From positions 1-9,879 of the forward strand of contig PUMG01000239.1 of NCBI GenBank assembly GCA_003551265.1: DNA of 9,879 bases, written 5' to 3'. Made by a program: the position numbers and the translations under genes. This document shows positions 1 through 7,116 of the stretch, piece after piece. The stretch's first letter is position 1. Each line of letters begins with the position of its first letter. Under the pieces are notes generated by a model. The model ran no database searches. It was not told the origin of the DNA and saw only the letters and a program-made list of their open reading frames with translations. Source of the DNA: Halovenus sp. (GTDB lineage Archaea; Halobacteriota; Halobacteria; Halobacteriales; Haloarculaceae).

Positions 1-78
1 GAAAGCGCGGGTGCACGAATCGCTGACAGGGGCGACTCGGCGGGCACATCTCGAGGCGAGGTGAGCGAAGATGACTGA
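1..78 (+). CDS. 3' end of an upstream gene, probably the DppD/OppD-type partner ATPase (partial)
   Basis: Two frames stay open from the left edge. One ends with TGA at 76-78, overlapping the next start by 8 bases, and gives an acidic tail ([15 protein letters not shown]...) that suits a haloarchaeal protein. The other ends with TGA at 62-64, inside the ribosome-binding sequence of the next gene, and gives a basic tail. I prefer the acidic frame only because of composition. OppF-type genes usually follow an OppD/DppD gene, so that is the inferred identity. No diagnostic domain lies in the window, so both product and frame are uncertain. Confidence 0.35.
   Translation, partial: ESAGARIADRGDSAGTSRGEVSEDD
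58..64 (+). promoter_or_regulatory. Strong Shine-Dalgarno site for the OppF/DppF gene
   Basis: GAGGTGA lies 6 bases upstream of the ATG at 71 and matches the complement of the conserved archaeal 16S rRNA 3' end. It fixes the start at 71. A Shine-Dalgarno site rather than a leaderless start also suggests that this gene is internal to an operon coming from the left. Confidence 0.7.
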
Positions 79-1405
79 TGCGCTGGTCGAAGTGCGAAAC
101 CTCACCAAGTACTTCTACGAACAGGACAGTCTCCTCGACCGGCTTCTCGGTGACGAACCTGTCGCGGTCAAAGCTGTCGACGGTCTCAGCTTCGACATCA
201 CCCGTGGTGAGACACTCGGACTGGTCGGCGAGTCCGGCTGTGGCAAGTCGACGACCGGCGAGACGTTGCTTCGACTCCAGAACCCGACTGGTGGGGAGAC
301 CCGATTCGATGGACAGAACATCTACGAGATGGACAGCGCTGAACTCACGGCGTTCCGGCGCAACGCAAGCATCGTCTTTCAGGACCCGTTTTCGAGCCTC
401 GACCCACGGATGACCATCGGTGCAACGGTCAAACAGCCACTGGAGGTCCACGACTGGCCGCCTGAAACCGACGACGACCGGCCGAAAGAGGAGCTACGAA
501 CGGAGCGAGTCGAGGAACTTCTCGAACGTGTCGGTCTCTCGGGAGACCAGTTCGACCGCTATCCCCACGAGTTCTCGGGCGGACAGCGCCAGCGAATCGG
601 CATTGCGCGGGCGCTTGCACTCGACCCCGAGTTCGTCGTGCTCGACGAACCGACGAGCGCACTCGACGTCTCGGTCCAGGCGCAGATTCTGAACCTGCTC
701 GACGAACTGCAAGACGAGTTCGGACTGACGTATCTGCTCATCTCTCACGACCTCTCGGTCATCCGTCACATCTGTGACCGTGTTGCAGTCATGTATCTGG
801 GCGAGATAGTGGAGATCGGTCCCAGTGAAGCGCTGTTTTCGTCTCCACAGCACCCCTACACGGAGGCGCTGCTCGAAAGTGTCCCACGGGTGAACACCGA
901 CGAGCGCGAGCGCGAGATAGAGACGCTCTCCGGTGGGGTTCCGTCACCACGAAACCCCCCGAGTGGGTGTCGGTTCAGAACACGCTGTCCGGTGATAATT
1001 CCACCAGCATCTGTCGGCGTCTCACAGCGTGTCTACCGCGACATTATGACCATCCGGGACCGCATTCGAGACCAGGAGATCGACATCAAAGGAGCGAAAG
1101 AGTTTGCCGGGACAGACGACACGGACGCCATCGTCGACCGAATCATGGAGCGAGCGCTCGATGTGGACCTGCAAGGAACACACGAGCAGAGAGTTCGTGA
1201 GGCACTCGCGTTCGTTGTCGAGGGCCAGTGGGAAGACGGCGAAGCTCAGCTCAGCGAGTACGAAAGCGTCTGTGAAACGGTCCCACCGCAACTTCAGGAC
1301 GAGCGCGACCACCGTTCTGCCTGTCATTTACGCGAGCAACCACCGGAGGTCGAGGCAGCCGTCGAGGACGCCGGTGTGTCTGTGTCCACCCGCGCGGACG
1401 ACTGA
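71..1405 (+). CDS. Oligopeptide/dipeptide ABC transporter ATP-binding protein, OppF/DppF type
   Basis: This is the cytoplasmic ATPase subunit of a peptide/nickel-type importer (444 aa). Visible motifs are Walker [10 protein letters not shown] (residues 53-61), Q-loop Q104 in [10 protein letters not shown], signature SGGQ (169-172), Walker B FVVLDEP with catalytic Glu193, and H-loop His226. The dimerising C-terminal oligopeptide-transporter region follows, starting at the GCRFRTRCP motif (299-307). It has four cysteines at 300, 306, 401 and 418. In this family such cysteines can hold an Fe-S cluster. About 95 residues of charged helical sequence separate Cys306 from Cys401, making the protein longer than typical bacterial OppF (about 330 aa). 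The start is supported by GAGGTGA 6 bases upstream. Permease and binding-protein partners must lie to the left. The substrate (peptide, sugar or metal chelate) cannot be inferred. Confidence 0.93.
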   Translation: MTDALVEVRNLTKYFYEQDSLLDRLLGDEPVAVKAVDGLSFDITRGETLGLVGESGCGKSTTGETLLRLQNPTGGETRFDGQNIYEMDSAELTAFRRNASIVFQDPFSSLDPRMTIGATVKQPLEVHDWPPETDDDRPKEELRTERVEELLERVGLSGDQFDRYPHEFSGGQRQRIGIARALALDPEFVVLDEPTSALDVSVQAQILNLLDELQDEFGLTYLLISHDLSVIRHICDRVAVMYLGEIVEIGPSEALFSSPQHPYTEALLESVPRVNTDEREREIETLSGGVPSPRNPPSGCRFRTRCPVIIPPASVGVSQRVYRDIMTIRDRIRDQEIDIKGAKEFAGTDDTDAIVDRIMERALDVDLQGTHEQRVREALAFVVEGQWEDGEAQLSEYESVCETVPPQLQDERDHRSACHLREQPPEVEAAVEDAGVSVSTRADD

Positions 1406-1461
1406 TAGGAAGTATCGGACCTGTACAGCGATGCTCGCCACGAGTGCAGCGAGAAATCTCT

Positions 1462-1530
1462 GCTGATGTACCATAATTCCTCTGAGACTGACCGACGGAT
1501 TTCGCCTGTCGGTCTGAGAGCTGATGTACC
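1462..1530. repeat. Direct repeat pair in an intergenic region with clustered TGTAC motifs
   Basis: The 11-mer GCTGATGTACC occurs at 1462-1472 and again at 1520-1530, 58 bases apart. Two more TGTAC copies sit at 1422-1426 (inside the perfect palindrome CTGTACAG, 1421-1428) and 1534-1538. All are between the OppF stop and phnD. They could be operator half-sites or simply a small local duplication; no known regulator site is recognised. Confidence 0.4.
1490..1514 (+). terminator. Intergenic hairpin, possible terminator after the peptide-transporter gene
   Basis: GACCGACGG (1490-1498) pairs with CC (1505-1506) and GTCGGTC (1508-1514), leaving one bulged T at 1507 and a six-base loop at 1499-1504. 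It begins 85 bases after the OppF stop. No T-tract follows, so it does not look like a classical archaeal terminator. It could equally be an RNA-processing element or the core of an operator. Confidence 0.35.
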
Positions 1531-1630
1531 CTCTGTACACGGAGCCCGTGGAATGTGTGATACATTCTCAACAATATTCCTAAGTATATAGAACAATAAA
1601 AACGTCTGACACTGGTAAAGTATTAGTAAG

Positions 1631-1636
1631 TTATAT
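1631..1636 (+). promoter_or_regulatory. Candidate TATA box for the phnDCE-kinase operon
   Basis: TTATAT lies about 31 bases before the phnD ATG at 1665, so transcription would begin only a few bases before the ATG. That fits a near-leaderless haloarchaeal mRNA, and no Shine-Dalgarno sequence precedes the ATG. The surrounding 1561-1640 stretch is strikingly AT-rich for this genome. A second candidate, TATATA at 1585-1590, would give a leader of about 50 bases. Confidence 0.4.
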
Positions 1637-1664
1637 CAGGCTTGGCCAATTCTCCACACTCAAG

Positions 1665-2831
1665 ATGGCACGTAACAGCGCCAACTGGAGCGAAACGCGT
1701 AGAAAGTTTATCGCGACGACCGGTCTTGCGGGGGTTGGACTGGTCGCAGGGTGTGTCGGTGGGGACGACGACACGGCAGATGACACGGACGACGGAACGA
1801 CGACTGAACCGGACGAGGATACCGTCATCGAGTGGGTGATGAATCCAGCAGAGGACACCATCGACATCGAGGTGCAGTACCAGCCACTGTTCGAGGCAAT
1901 CGAAGCCGAGTTCGACGTCGAAATCGAGGGGTTCGAGACAGCCAACTACGCTGCGACAGCAGAGGCGCTCGACGCAGCAGGGCCGGACGACCCGATGTTT
2001 GCAGACACGTCACCGGGAGCAGTGCCCGACCTGGGTGAAGAAATCGACGTTGTCGGGATGCGCGAGGCGTTCGGTTCCGAGCAGTACTTCGGGACGCTCG
2101 TGACGACGGCCGAAGCGCGCGACGAACACGGCATCGAGACGGTTGCCGACCTCGAAGGCGAAGAGGTCGCGATGGGTGACATCGGCTCCGTCTCCGGTGG
2201 GATGGCCCCGCTCTGGATTCTGGAAGACGCTGGACTCGACATTGGAAACGCCGCACAGGGTGGCCGCGCAGAGGACTTCCAGTTCCGGACGGCCTCACAC
2301 GACGTCGCTGTCGAGGAACTCATCAACGACGACAGCATCATGGCGGCAGGCGCTGGCGAGTTCGTCACCGTCCCACACGTGCCCGCAGAACAGCTCGAAG
2401 AGGAGTTTCCGGACCTCGCAGAGATTTCGCCGGACTTCGCCGATGCCGGCACTCGCGAGCCCGAACTCCACATGCTCAACACGTCGCCACCGATTCCACG
2501 AGCACCGATTGTCGTCAACGCCGCGTGGGAATCGGAACTGCGCGACGACATCGAGGAGTTCATGCGCGATGCAGGAACCGAGCTGTTCGAACACGACCCC
2601 TTCGACCTGCGCGACGCACTCAATCTCGACCTACCGGACGAGATGATAGAGGAGATCGACGAGGAAGGCGGTGCGGACATCGACGACTATCCGGATGCGG
2701 ACGGCGACGACTGGGAAGTGTTCCAGGACCACGAGCTGTGGTTCAGCGGCATCGAAGCAGCCGACCACGAGACGTACGACCCGGTCGCGGACTTCGCCTC
2801 CGACCTCGGTATCGAATTCGAAGATATATAG
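1665..2831 (+). CDS. phnD: Phosphonate-family ABC transporter substrate-binding lipoprotein (PhnD-like)
   Basis: This extracytoplasmic binding protein (388 aa) should capture a phosphonate, phosphite or related phosphorus compound and deliver it to the PhnE permease. The N-terminus has a Tat lipoprotein signal: twin Arg at 12-13 (RRKFIATTG), a hydrophobic stretch, and the lipobox VAGC with Cys30 as lipid anchor. An Asp/Thr-rich tether follows (about 31-52). The periplasmic-binding fold includes a DIGSVSGGMAP segment (172-182) that resembles the Ser/Thr-Ser-Gly ligand loop of PhnD, and a PPIPRAPIVVN segment (275-285) like the corresponding PhnD region. The ATG at 1665 is chosen because it places the Tat motif correctly. 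phnC follows after 82 bases. The final FEDI codons are repeated just past the stop (see the repeat at 2817-2848). The exact ligand is unknown. Confidence 0.88.
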   Translation: MARNSANWSETRRKFIATTGLAGVGLVAGCVGGDDDTADDTDDGTTTEPDEDTVIEWVMNPAEDTIDIEVQYQPLFEAIEAEFDVEIEGFETANYAATAEALDAAGPDDPMFADTSPGAVPDLGEEIDVVGMREAFGSEQYFGTLVTTAEARDEHGIETVADLEGEEVAMGDIGSVSGGMAPLWILEDAGLDIGNAAQGGRAEDFQFRTASHDVAVEELINDDSIMAAGAGEFVTVPHVPAEQLEEEFPDLAEISPDFADAGTREPELHMLNTSPPIPRAPIVVNAAWESELRDDIEEFMRDAGTELFEHDPFDLRDALNLDLPDEMIEEIDEEGGADIDDYPDADGDDWEVFQDHELWFSGIEAADHETYDPVADFASDLGIEFEDI

Positions 2832-2848
2832 GGCGACTTCGAAGATAT
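2817..2848 (+). repeat. In-phase 11-bp direct repeat spanning the phnD stop codon
   Basis: TTCGAAGATAT occurs at 2817-2827 and 2838-2848, exactly 21 bases (seven codons) apart. The TAG stop (2829-2831) lies between the copies. Reading on in frame gives GDFEDIV and then TGA at 2853-2855, repeating the terminal FEDI. This looks like a small tandem duplication, or a former stop that moved upstream. Confidence 0.6.
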
Positions 2849-2913
2849 CGTGTGAGCGGACGGCGGCGTATCGGCGGACAACCGTGGTGCGGAAACGCAA
2901 CAACAGATAATGA

Positions 2914-3711
2914 ATGAGCCAAATTGTAGTTGATAATCTCACGAAAACGTACGGCGATACTGTCGCACTCGACGAAGTCTCCTTCACGGTGCCGTCGGGT
3001 GAGTTCGTCATCGTTCTCGGGGTTTCAGGTTCTGGCAAGTCGACACTTCTTCGGTGTCTGTGTGGACTGACGAAGCCAACTGCTGGCGACATCAATATCG
3101 ACGATAGACCCATGACCCAGCCCCGGCCCGAGATTGCGATGATCTTCCAGCAACACAACATCGTCGGGGACATGAGCGCGTACTCGAACGCGCTCTCGGG
3201 CGGTGTCAACCGTGCGGGGTTTCTCAAGAGCATCTTCCAGTTACAGAGCAAAGCCGAGAAGCAGCGGGCGCTCGAAGCGCTCGAAACCGTTGGACTGCTC
3301 GAAGAAGCAGAACAGAAGGCCCGCCGGATGAGCGGCGGCCAGCAACAGCGGGTGGGAATCGCACGGGCACTGGTCCAGCGACCGGACGTGCTGCTGGCAG
3401 ACGAACCCGTTGCGAGTCTCGACCCGGGAAGCGCACAGGACGTGATGCACTACCTCAAAGACGCCTCGAACGAGCGCGACCTGACGACGTTCATCAGTCT
3501 CCACCAGGTGAATATCGCCCGGAAGTTCGGACAGCGATTCATCGGTCTGCACGACGGGAAAAAAGTGTTCGACGGTTACAGAGAGGACCTGACGCTCGAA
3601 GCAGTCGACACAATCTACGGGGACATCGACACCGATGGGATGTTTGTCGGAGATGAACAGTCAGAGGCAGACTCGAGCGAGTCAGACAGACAGACGGAGG
3701 CCACACTGTGA
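2914..3711 (+). CDS. phnC: Phosphonate-family ABC transporter ATP-binding protein (PhnC-like)
   Basis: This is the cytoplasmic ATPase that powers the PhnD/PhnE importer (265 aa, close to the usual PhnC length). Visible motifs are Walker A GVSGSGKST (36-44), Q-loop FQQHN with Gln79, signature MSGGQQQR (139-146), Walker B LLADEP with Glu164, and H-loop His197 in SLHQVN. PhnC-like features include NIVG after the Q-loop, the VASLDPGSAQDVM run after Walker B, and GLHDGKKVFDG (211-221). The last 20 or so residues form an acidic Ser/Glu tail. No clear Shine-Dalgarno sequence precedes the ATG. The stop overlaps the phnE GTG start by four bases, so the two subunits are probably translationally coupled. 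Confidence 0.92.
   Translation: MSQIVVDNLTKTYGDTVALDEVSFTVPSGEFVIVLGVSGSGKSTLLRCLCGLTKPTAGDINIDDRPMTQPRPEIAMIFQQHNIVGDMSAYSNALSGGVNRAGFLKSIFQLQSKAEKQRALEALETVGLLEEAEQKARRMSGGQQQRVGIARALVQRPDVLLADEPVASLDPGSAQDVMHYLKDASNERDLTTFISLHQVNIARKFGQRFIGLHDGKKVFDGYREDLTLEAVDTIYGDIDTDGMFVGDEQSEADSSESDRQTEATL
3696..3700 (+). promoter_or_regulatory. Shine-Dalgarno site selecting the GTG start of phnE
   Basis: GGAGG ends 7 bases before the GTG at 3708, at normal spacing. It lies inside the last codons of phnC and supports the GTG at 3708-3710 as the phnE start rather than a later ATG. Confidence 0.65.
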
Positions 3712-4844
3712 GCACACACGACGAGCACGAGCAGGAAGCAGAGCCAGAGTCAGGACGAGAGCCGGAACCAGATGGTGGCGTCAAACAGTCGAAACCACTC
3801 GAATCAGCGAGTGCGGCCATCAACGAGCAGTTCGAGAGCATCAAGGCGACCCGGCGTCGCCGTGCAGTCGGCTGGCTCGGACTCATTGCAGGGCTCGCGT
3901 TTTTGACCGCGCAGGGACTCGTCGCCGCGGAGTTCGACGACACCGACTTCGGTTGGGCTCACTTCTACAGCCGACTGGGTGATTACTTCCCGACGACGAC
4001 GTACTTCGAGTTCATCCCGGGTATTCCGGGCATTCCGTTTCTCGACGTGGCCACGTACTGGGAGTTCATGGTTCAGCTGGAGTTGCTGTACGACCCAGAT
4101 ATCGGCGGACTCATCTTCCAGTTCCCACCCAACTTCTCTGACATCTATGCGTTTTTCTTCCAGGAGATGGGGATGTTCGCCATCTTCGGAGAGGCGGGAA
4201 TCACACTCGCAATCGGGTTTGTCGGCACTATATTCGGGTTCCCGCTCGCACTGCTGTTCGGTGTGCTGGGGTCTGAGCGTGTGACGCGCTTTCCGTTCAA
4301 CTTCATCTTCCGTGCGACGATGTCGTTCATCCGTGCGGTGCCTGCCATCGTCTGGACGCTGATATTCGTGGCGCTGGTCGGTCTCGGTGCGGCAGCGGCC
4401 ACCGTCGCCATCGCGTTCAACACCATCGGGAATCTCGGCCGACTGTTCGTCGACGAACTCGAAGAGATCGAGGACGGCCCAATCGAAGCCATGACGACGA
4501 CAGGGGCGAACAAACCACAGATCGTCGTCTTCGGTATGTTGAGTCAGGTGCGAACCTCGTTCATCGCCTGGACGCTGTACATCTTCGAGATCAACGTTCG
4601 GGCAGCAGTCACCGTCGGTGTCGTCGGTGCGGGTGGTCTCGGAACGGTCGTCGTGAACCAGGAGAACCTCCGGAACTTCGAGAACATGATGGCGACGCTG
4701 ATCGCTATCTTCATCCTCATCATTCTCGTCGAACTGTTCAGCCAGCGCCTCCGCGCACGACTGCGCTCTGATGAGGAACGGATGAGCTGGCGAGAACTCC
4801 TCTTCGGGTTCCCGAAGCGCTTCGCAGACTCCATGGTGAGATGA
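3708..4844 (+). CDS. phnE: Phosphonate-family ABC transporter permease (PhnE-like), enlarged
   Basis: This is the membrane channel subunit of the PhnD/PhnC importer (378 aa; bacterial PhnE is usually about 260-280). A hydrophilic acidic N-terminus (about 1-50) precedes a first membrane segment (about 54-74). A roughly 85-residue aromatic-rich segment with GIPGIP (105-110) follows. The core then has membrane segments near 163-187, 204-222, 225-245, 283-311 and 327-346. The cytoplasmic EAA loop that docks on PhnC is EAMTTTGANKPQIVVFG (260-276). The GTG start is supported by GGAGG 7 bases upstream and by a four-base overlap with phnC. The stop overlaps the kinase start as ATGA. The single permease probably acts as a homodimer, inferred from the absence of a second permease gene. 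Confidence 0.88.
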   Translation: MSTHDEHEQEAEPESGREPEPDGGVKQSKPLESASAAINEQFESIKATRRRRAVGWLGLIAGLAFLTAQGLVAAEFDDTDFGWAHFYSRLGDYFPTTTYFEFIPGIPGIPFLDVATYWEFMVQLELLYDPDIGGLIFQFPPNFSDIYAFFFQEMGMFAIFGEAGITLAIGFVGTIFGFPLALLFGVLGSERVTRFPFNFIFRATMSFIRAVPAIVWTLIFVALVGLGAAAATVAIAFNTIGNLGRLFVDELEEIEDGPIEAMTTTGANKPQIVVFGMLSQVRTSFIAWTLYIFEINVRAAVTVGVVGAGGLGTVVVNQENLRNFENMMATLIAIFILIILVELFSQRLRARLRSDEERMSWRELLFGFPKRFADSMVR

Positions 4845-5338
4845 GCACCCGGCCAGAACTCGTCGTGGTCTGCGGACTTCCCGGCGTCGGTAAGTCCACC
4901 GTCTCTTCACTGGTGACCGACGTCGTCGACGGTGTCCGTCTCCGCAGTGACGTAGTACGGAACGAACTGTTCGAAGAGCCACCGTACACCGAGGAATCGC
5001 GTGAGAAGGTCTACGAGGAGCTGTTCGAGCGAGCCAGTTCGTTCCTTGGCGGTGGGACGTCTGTTGTCGTGGACGCAACGTTTCGAGAGCACGACCGGCG
5101 GCTGGCCGCACGCGAAGTGGCACACACCGCAGACGCGAGATTTCGGCTCCTCCACGTCGTCTGTGAGCGCGAGATTGCCGAGGAACGAATCGCCACTCGC
5201 GACGACATCAGCGACGCAGACGTCGAGGTGTACCGAAACTTTAGAGCGGCGTTCGACCCGGTCGAACTCGACCACGACCGTGTCGACAACTCCGGCTCGC
5301 TGTCACAGACACGCGAGCGTGTCGAGTCGCTGTTTTGA
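4841..5338 (+). CDS. Small P-loop kinase-like ATPase (AAA_33 / COG0645-like) coupled to the phn operon
   Basis: This 165-aa soluble protein has Walker A GLPGVGKST (12-20), an RLRSDVVRNELF segment (33-44) resembling the substrate-side region of small-molecule kinases, a Walker B-like strand SVVVDATF (74-81), and an arginine-rich lid, RIATRDDISDADVEVYRNF (116-134). This arrangement matches predicted kinases of the zeta-toxin/chloramphenicol-phosphotransferase-like group, which phosphorylate a hydroxyl on a small molecule. It is near full length for that family. ATG overlaps the phnE stop (ATGA), so it is almost certainly the last gene of the phnDCE operon. It is not PhnN, whose P-loop and overall sequence differ, though its position is analogous. 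The substrate is unknown. Confidence 0.78.
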   Translation: MSTRPELVVVCGLPGVGKSTVSSLVTDVVDGVRLRSDVVRNELFEEPPYTEESREKVYEELFERASSFLGGGTSVVVDATFREHDRRLAAREVAHTADARFRLLHVVCEREIAEERIATRDDISDADVEVYRNFRAAFDPVELDHDRVDNSGSLSQTRERVESLF

Positions 5339-5358
5339 GACTGCCAGGCGAGAAATCC

Positions 5359-5371
5359 ACGAGGACCTCGT
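5359..5371. other. Weak inverted repeat between convergent genes
   Basis: ACGAG (5359-5363) and CTCGT (5367-5371) form a 5-bp stem with a three-base loop. It lies in the 45-base gap between the kinase stop (5338) and the end of the HTTM gene (5384). The position suits a shared terminator, but the stem is short and has no T-tract on either strand. Confidence 0.2.
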
Positions 5372-5383
5372 ATACTTCCTGCC

Positions 5384-7018
5384 TCACTCGTCGGGTGGCG
5401 GCGCGAAATCACGCGGTATCTCAGTACCCGTACACGTGAACTCGTGGAGTTTGTGGATGTTCCGGTCTCGATTCTCCGGGTCGTCTATCGTCTCCCGGGT
5501 GATCTCCTCGCGCACCGTGTACATGTTGATGTGGGTGAGGTTCGTGTCACGTTCTTCAGCCCACTCCTCACAGAGGTGGTCGACGAGCAGGTCGGGTGCC
5601 TGATTGTGAGAGCTGGCCCGTCGGATGCTGTTCATGTAAAAGCGCATCCGATAGGTGTCGTGTTGTTTCTGTAGCTCCTGATACGGTCTGTCGTATGACA
5701 GGTTTCGGTCGAAGTAGATGTCCAGATGGTCGCCATCTTCAGTCTTTGCCGGGAAGACGTAGTACCGGTCGCTCGTCCGGGGGTCGGGACCGGCGAAGAT
5801 GCTCCACACCGGCTGGTCGACGTTGAAGTGATTCGCAACAGCGTCTACCTGCTGGGCCCCGGCAGTGTTCTCGATGGTGTAATCGATACGGAACTCGTCG
5901 TCGGGAATGTCGTCGTGGATGACGCCACCGTAGGACAGCACAATAGCAGCGAGAATCACGACCATGCCGACGGTCACGAGACCGAGTGCCGCGTTGTAGA
6001 GGTCTGCTTTCCGGTACCGGTTGCGCGCTGAGTCGAAGGTGTACGCCGGGAACGGACGGACGAGTTGTTGCTGTCGTCGTTTCGACGGGACGAGACGGGA
6101 GGTGTCGACGCCGAGACGGCCCAGAAGTGCCTTCCCATCCTCCCAGAACGGAGTCTGGACGAACAGGAGGAGTCCGGCCAGTGCGACGTACGCGAACGCA
6201 CCGATACGGACGGAGATGGCGAAGGAGGCGTGTCCACCCATGAGCAGTGCAACGAACGGGAGTCGCCAGCGGCCCGCAAGCACCAGCAAAAACGGCGAGG
6301 AGAGCAACAGATAGAACCACAGCTGGCCGCCGATTTCGAGGAGAAACGGCACCTGGCGGAGAGTGTCGCCCAGAAAGTAGGTCATCTCGTCGATACCCAT
6401 CACCTTGGGCGTCCCCTCGCCGGTCTGCCAGAGATCGGAGGGGAACTTGTGGATGCCGTTGATGAAGTACATCTTTATCATCTGGACCATCGCGAACAGG
6501 CCAGCGAGACCGACGAACACCGTCCGCGGGTCACGGCTACGGTGGACGGCGTCGACCGACCAGCGCTCACCCAGGGGCAAGAAGATGGCCCAGAAAAACA
6601 GCAGTCGGAACAGTGTATCGGCGTAGCTGAGCACCAGCGGGTTGTGGTGGTCGAGCGAGATGACGAACAGGAACGAGAGTATCGTCACGAGACGGGTCTT
6701 GTAGCCGACGATGAGCAAGAACGCAACGAACGCGTGGGTGGCAAACAGCGCGCCGATGATGGTAGGGTCAGAGGTGTAGTAAAAAAACGAGAACGCCTCG
6801 CCGGTCCACCACTCCGCCAGTTCCTGTGTCACCACGCCGTCGTCGGTGTAGTAGAAGTGGAAGTTGCGCGAGCGTGCGAGGACGTCGCCGATGATGAGCA
6901 GCCCCAGCATGATTCGGAACACGGCGAGCGAGCGGGTGTCTATCGCAAGTCTGCTCCGGAGGAACGCTCGTGCTGTCTGCGCGGCAGTGCCCAGTCTGGT
7001 GGTGGCTGTTGCGCTCAT
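5384..7018 (-). CDS. HTTM-domain (vitamin K-dependent gamma-carboxylase-like) multipass membrane protein
   Basis: This 544-aa protein begins with a short cytoplasmic N-terminus and RSLAVFRIMLGLLIIGD (29-45), a typical opening of HTTM (horizontally transferred transmembrane) domains. Multiple hydrophobic helices follow up to about 290, including 86-105, 108-121, 136-148, 166-186, 225-248 and 252-288. The MYFINGIHKFPSDLWQTG segment (183-200) resembles the conserved HTTM loop. A basic linker (about 312-337) and a further helix (342-362) lead to a hydrophilic C-terminal domain (about 368-544) predicted to be outside the cell. The protein appears to have only two cysteines, Cys483 and Cys529, both in this domain, so a disulfide is plausible. 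Carboxylase activity is not implied: most prokaryotic HTTM proteins are uncharacterised, and SdpB-type proteins share the fold. The start at 7018 gives a sensible N-terminus. Confidence 0.82.
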   Translation of the reverse strand: MSATATTRLGTAAQTARAFLRSRLAIDTRSLAVFRIMLGLLIIGDVLARSRNFHFYYTDDGVVTQELAEWWTGEAFSFFYYTSDPTIIGALFATHAFVAFLLIVGYKTRLVTILSFLFVISLDHHNPLVLSYADTLFRLLFFWAIFLPLGERWSVDAVHRSRDPRTVFVGLAGLFAMVQMIKMYFINGIHKFPSDLWQTGEGTPKVMGIDEMTYFLGDTLRQVPFLLEIGGQLWFYLLLSSPFLLVLAGRWRLPFVALLMGGHASFAISVRIGAFAYVALAGLLLFVQTPFWEDGKALLGRLGVDTSRLVPSKRRQQQLVRPFPAYTFDSARNRYRKADLYNAALGLVTVGMVVILAAIVLSYGGVIHDDIPDDEFRIDYTIENTAGAQQVDAVANHFNVDQPVWSIFAGPDPRTSDRYYVFPAKTEDGDHLDIYFDRNLSYDRPYQELQKQHDTYRMRFYMNSIRRASSHNQAPDLLVDHLCEEWAEERDTNLTHINMYTVREEITRETIDDPENRDRNIHKLHEFTCTGTEIPRDFAPPPDE

Positions 7019-7060
7019 CGGTGTGTGGAGGGGAGTGTCTGCTAGAACACGGCTTGGCGT

Positions 7061-7066
7061 TTTAAA
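7061..7066 (-). promoter_or_regulatory. Candidate TATA box for the HTTM gene
   Basis: Read on the - strand, CACATTTAAAACG spans this site, with a TTTAAA core. It is about 45 bases upstream of the ATG at 7018, which predicts transcription starting near 7038 and a leader of roughly 20 bases. No Shine-Dalgarno sequence is seen before the ATG. The HTTM gene therefore probably has its own promoter. Confidence 0.45.
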
Positions 7067-7116
7067 TGTGTCTGTGGTTCAATCGAGCGTTTGTCTACAG
7101 GTGGGGCAGGCCGAGT

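Noticed and set aside
3804..5123. 439-residue open frame on the - strand across phnE and the kinase gene
   Set aside because: It is antisense to two genes with clear motifs, Arg/Glu/His-rich and without any recognisable domain.
4841..5338. Assignment of the kinase as PhnN (ribose 1,5-bisphosphokinase)
   Set aside because: The position is suggestive, but the P-loop GLPGVGKST, the substrate-side segment and the lid fit the AAA_33/COG0645 kinase group rather than the guanylate-kinase-like PhnN.
4841..5338. Zeta-type toxin of a toxin-antitoxin pair
   Set aside because: There is no antitoxin-like small gene next to it and it is fused translationally to a transporter operon; similarity is only at the level of the kinase fold.
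5384..7018. Functional vitamin K-dependent gamma-carboxylase
   Set aside because: Only the membrane HTTM fold is recognisable; the large lumenal part of true carboxylases is not seen and no Gla-type substrate is nearby.
6065..7045. 326-residue open frame on the + strand opposite the HTTM gene
   Set aside because: It is antisense to a convincing membrane protein, Glu/Gln/Arg-rich without recognisable domains. Such long antisense frames are a normal by-product of GC-rich codon bias.
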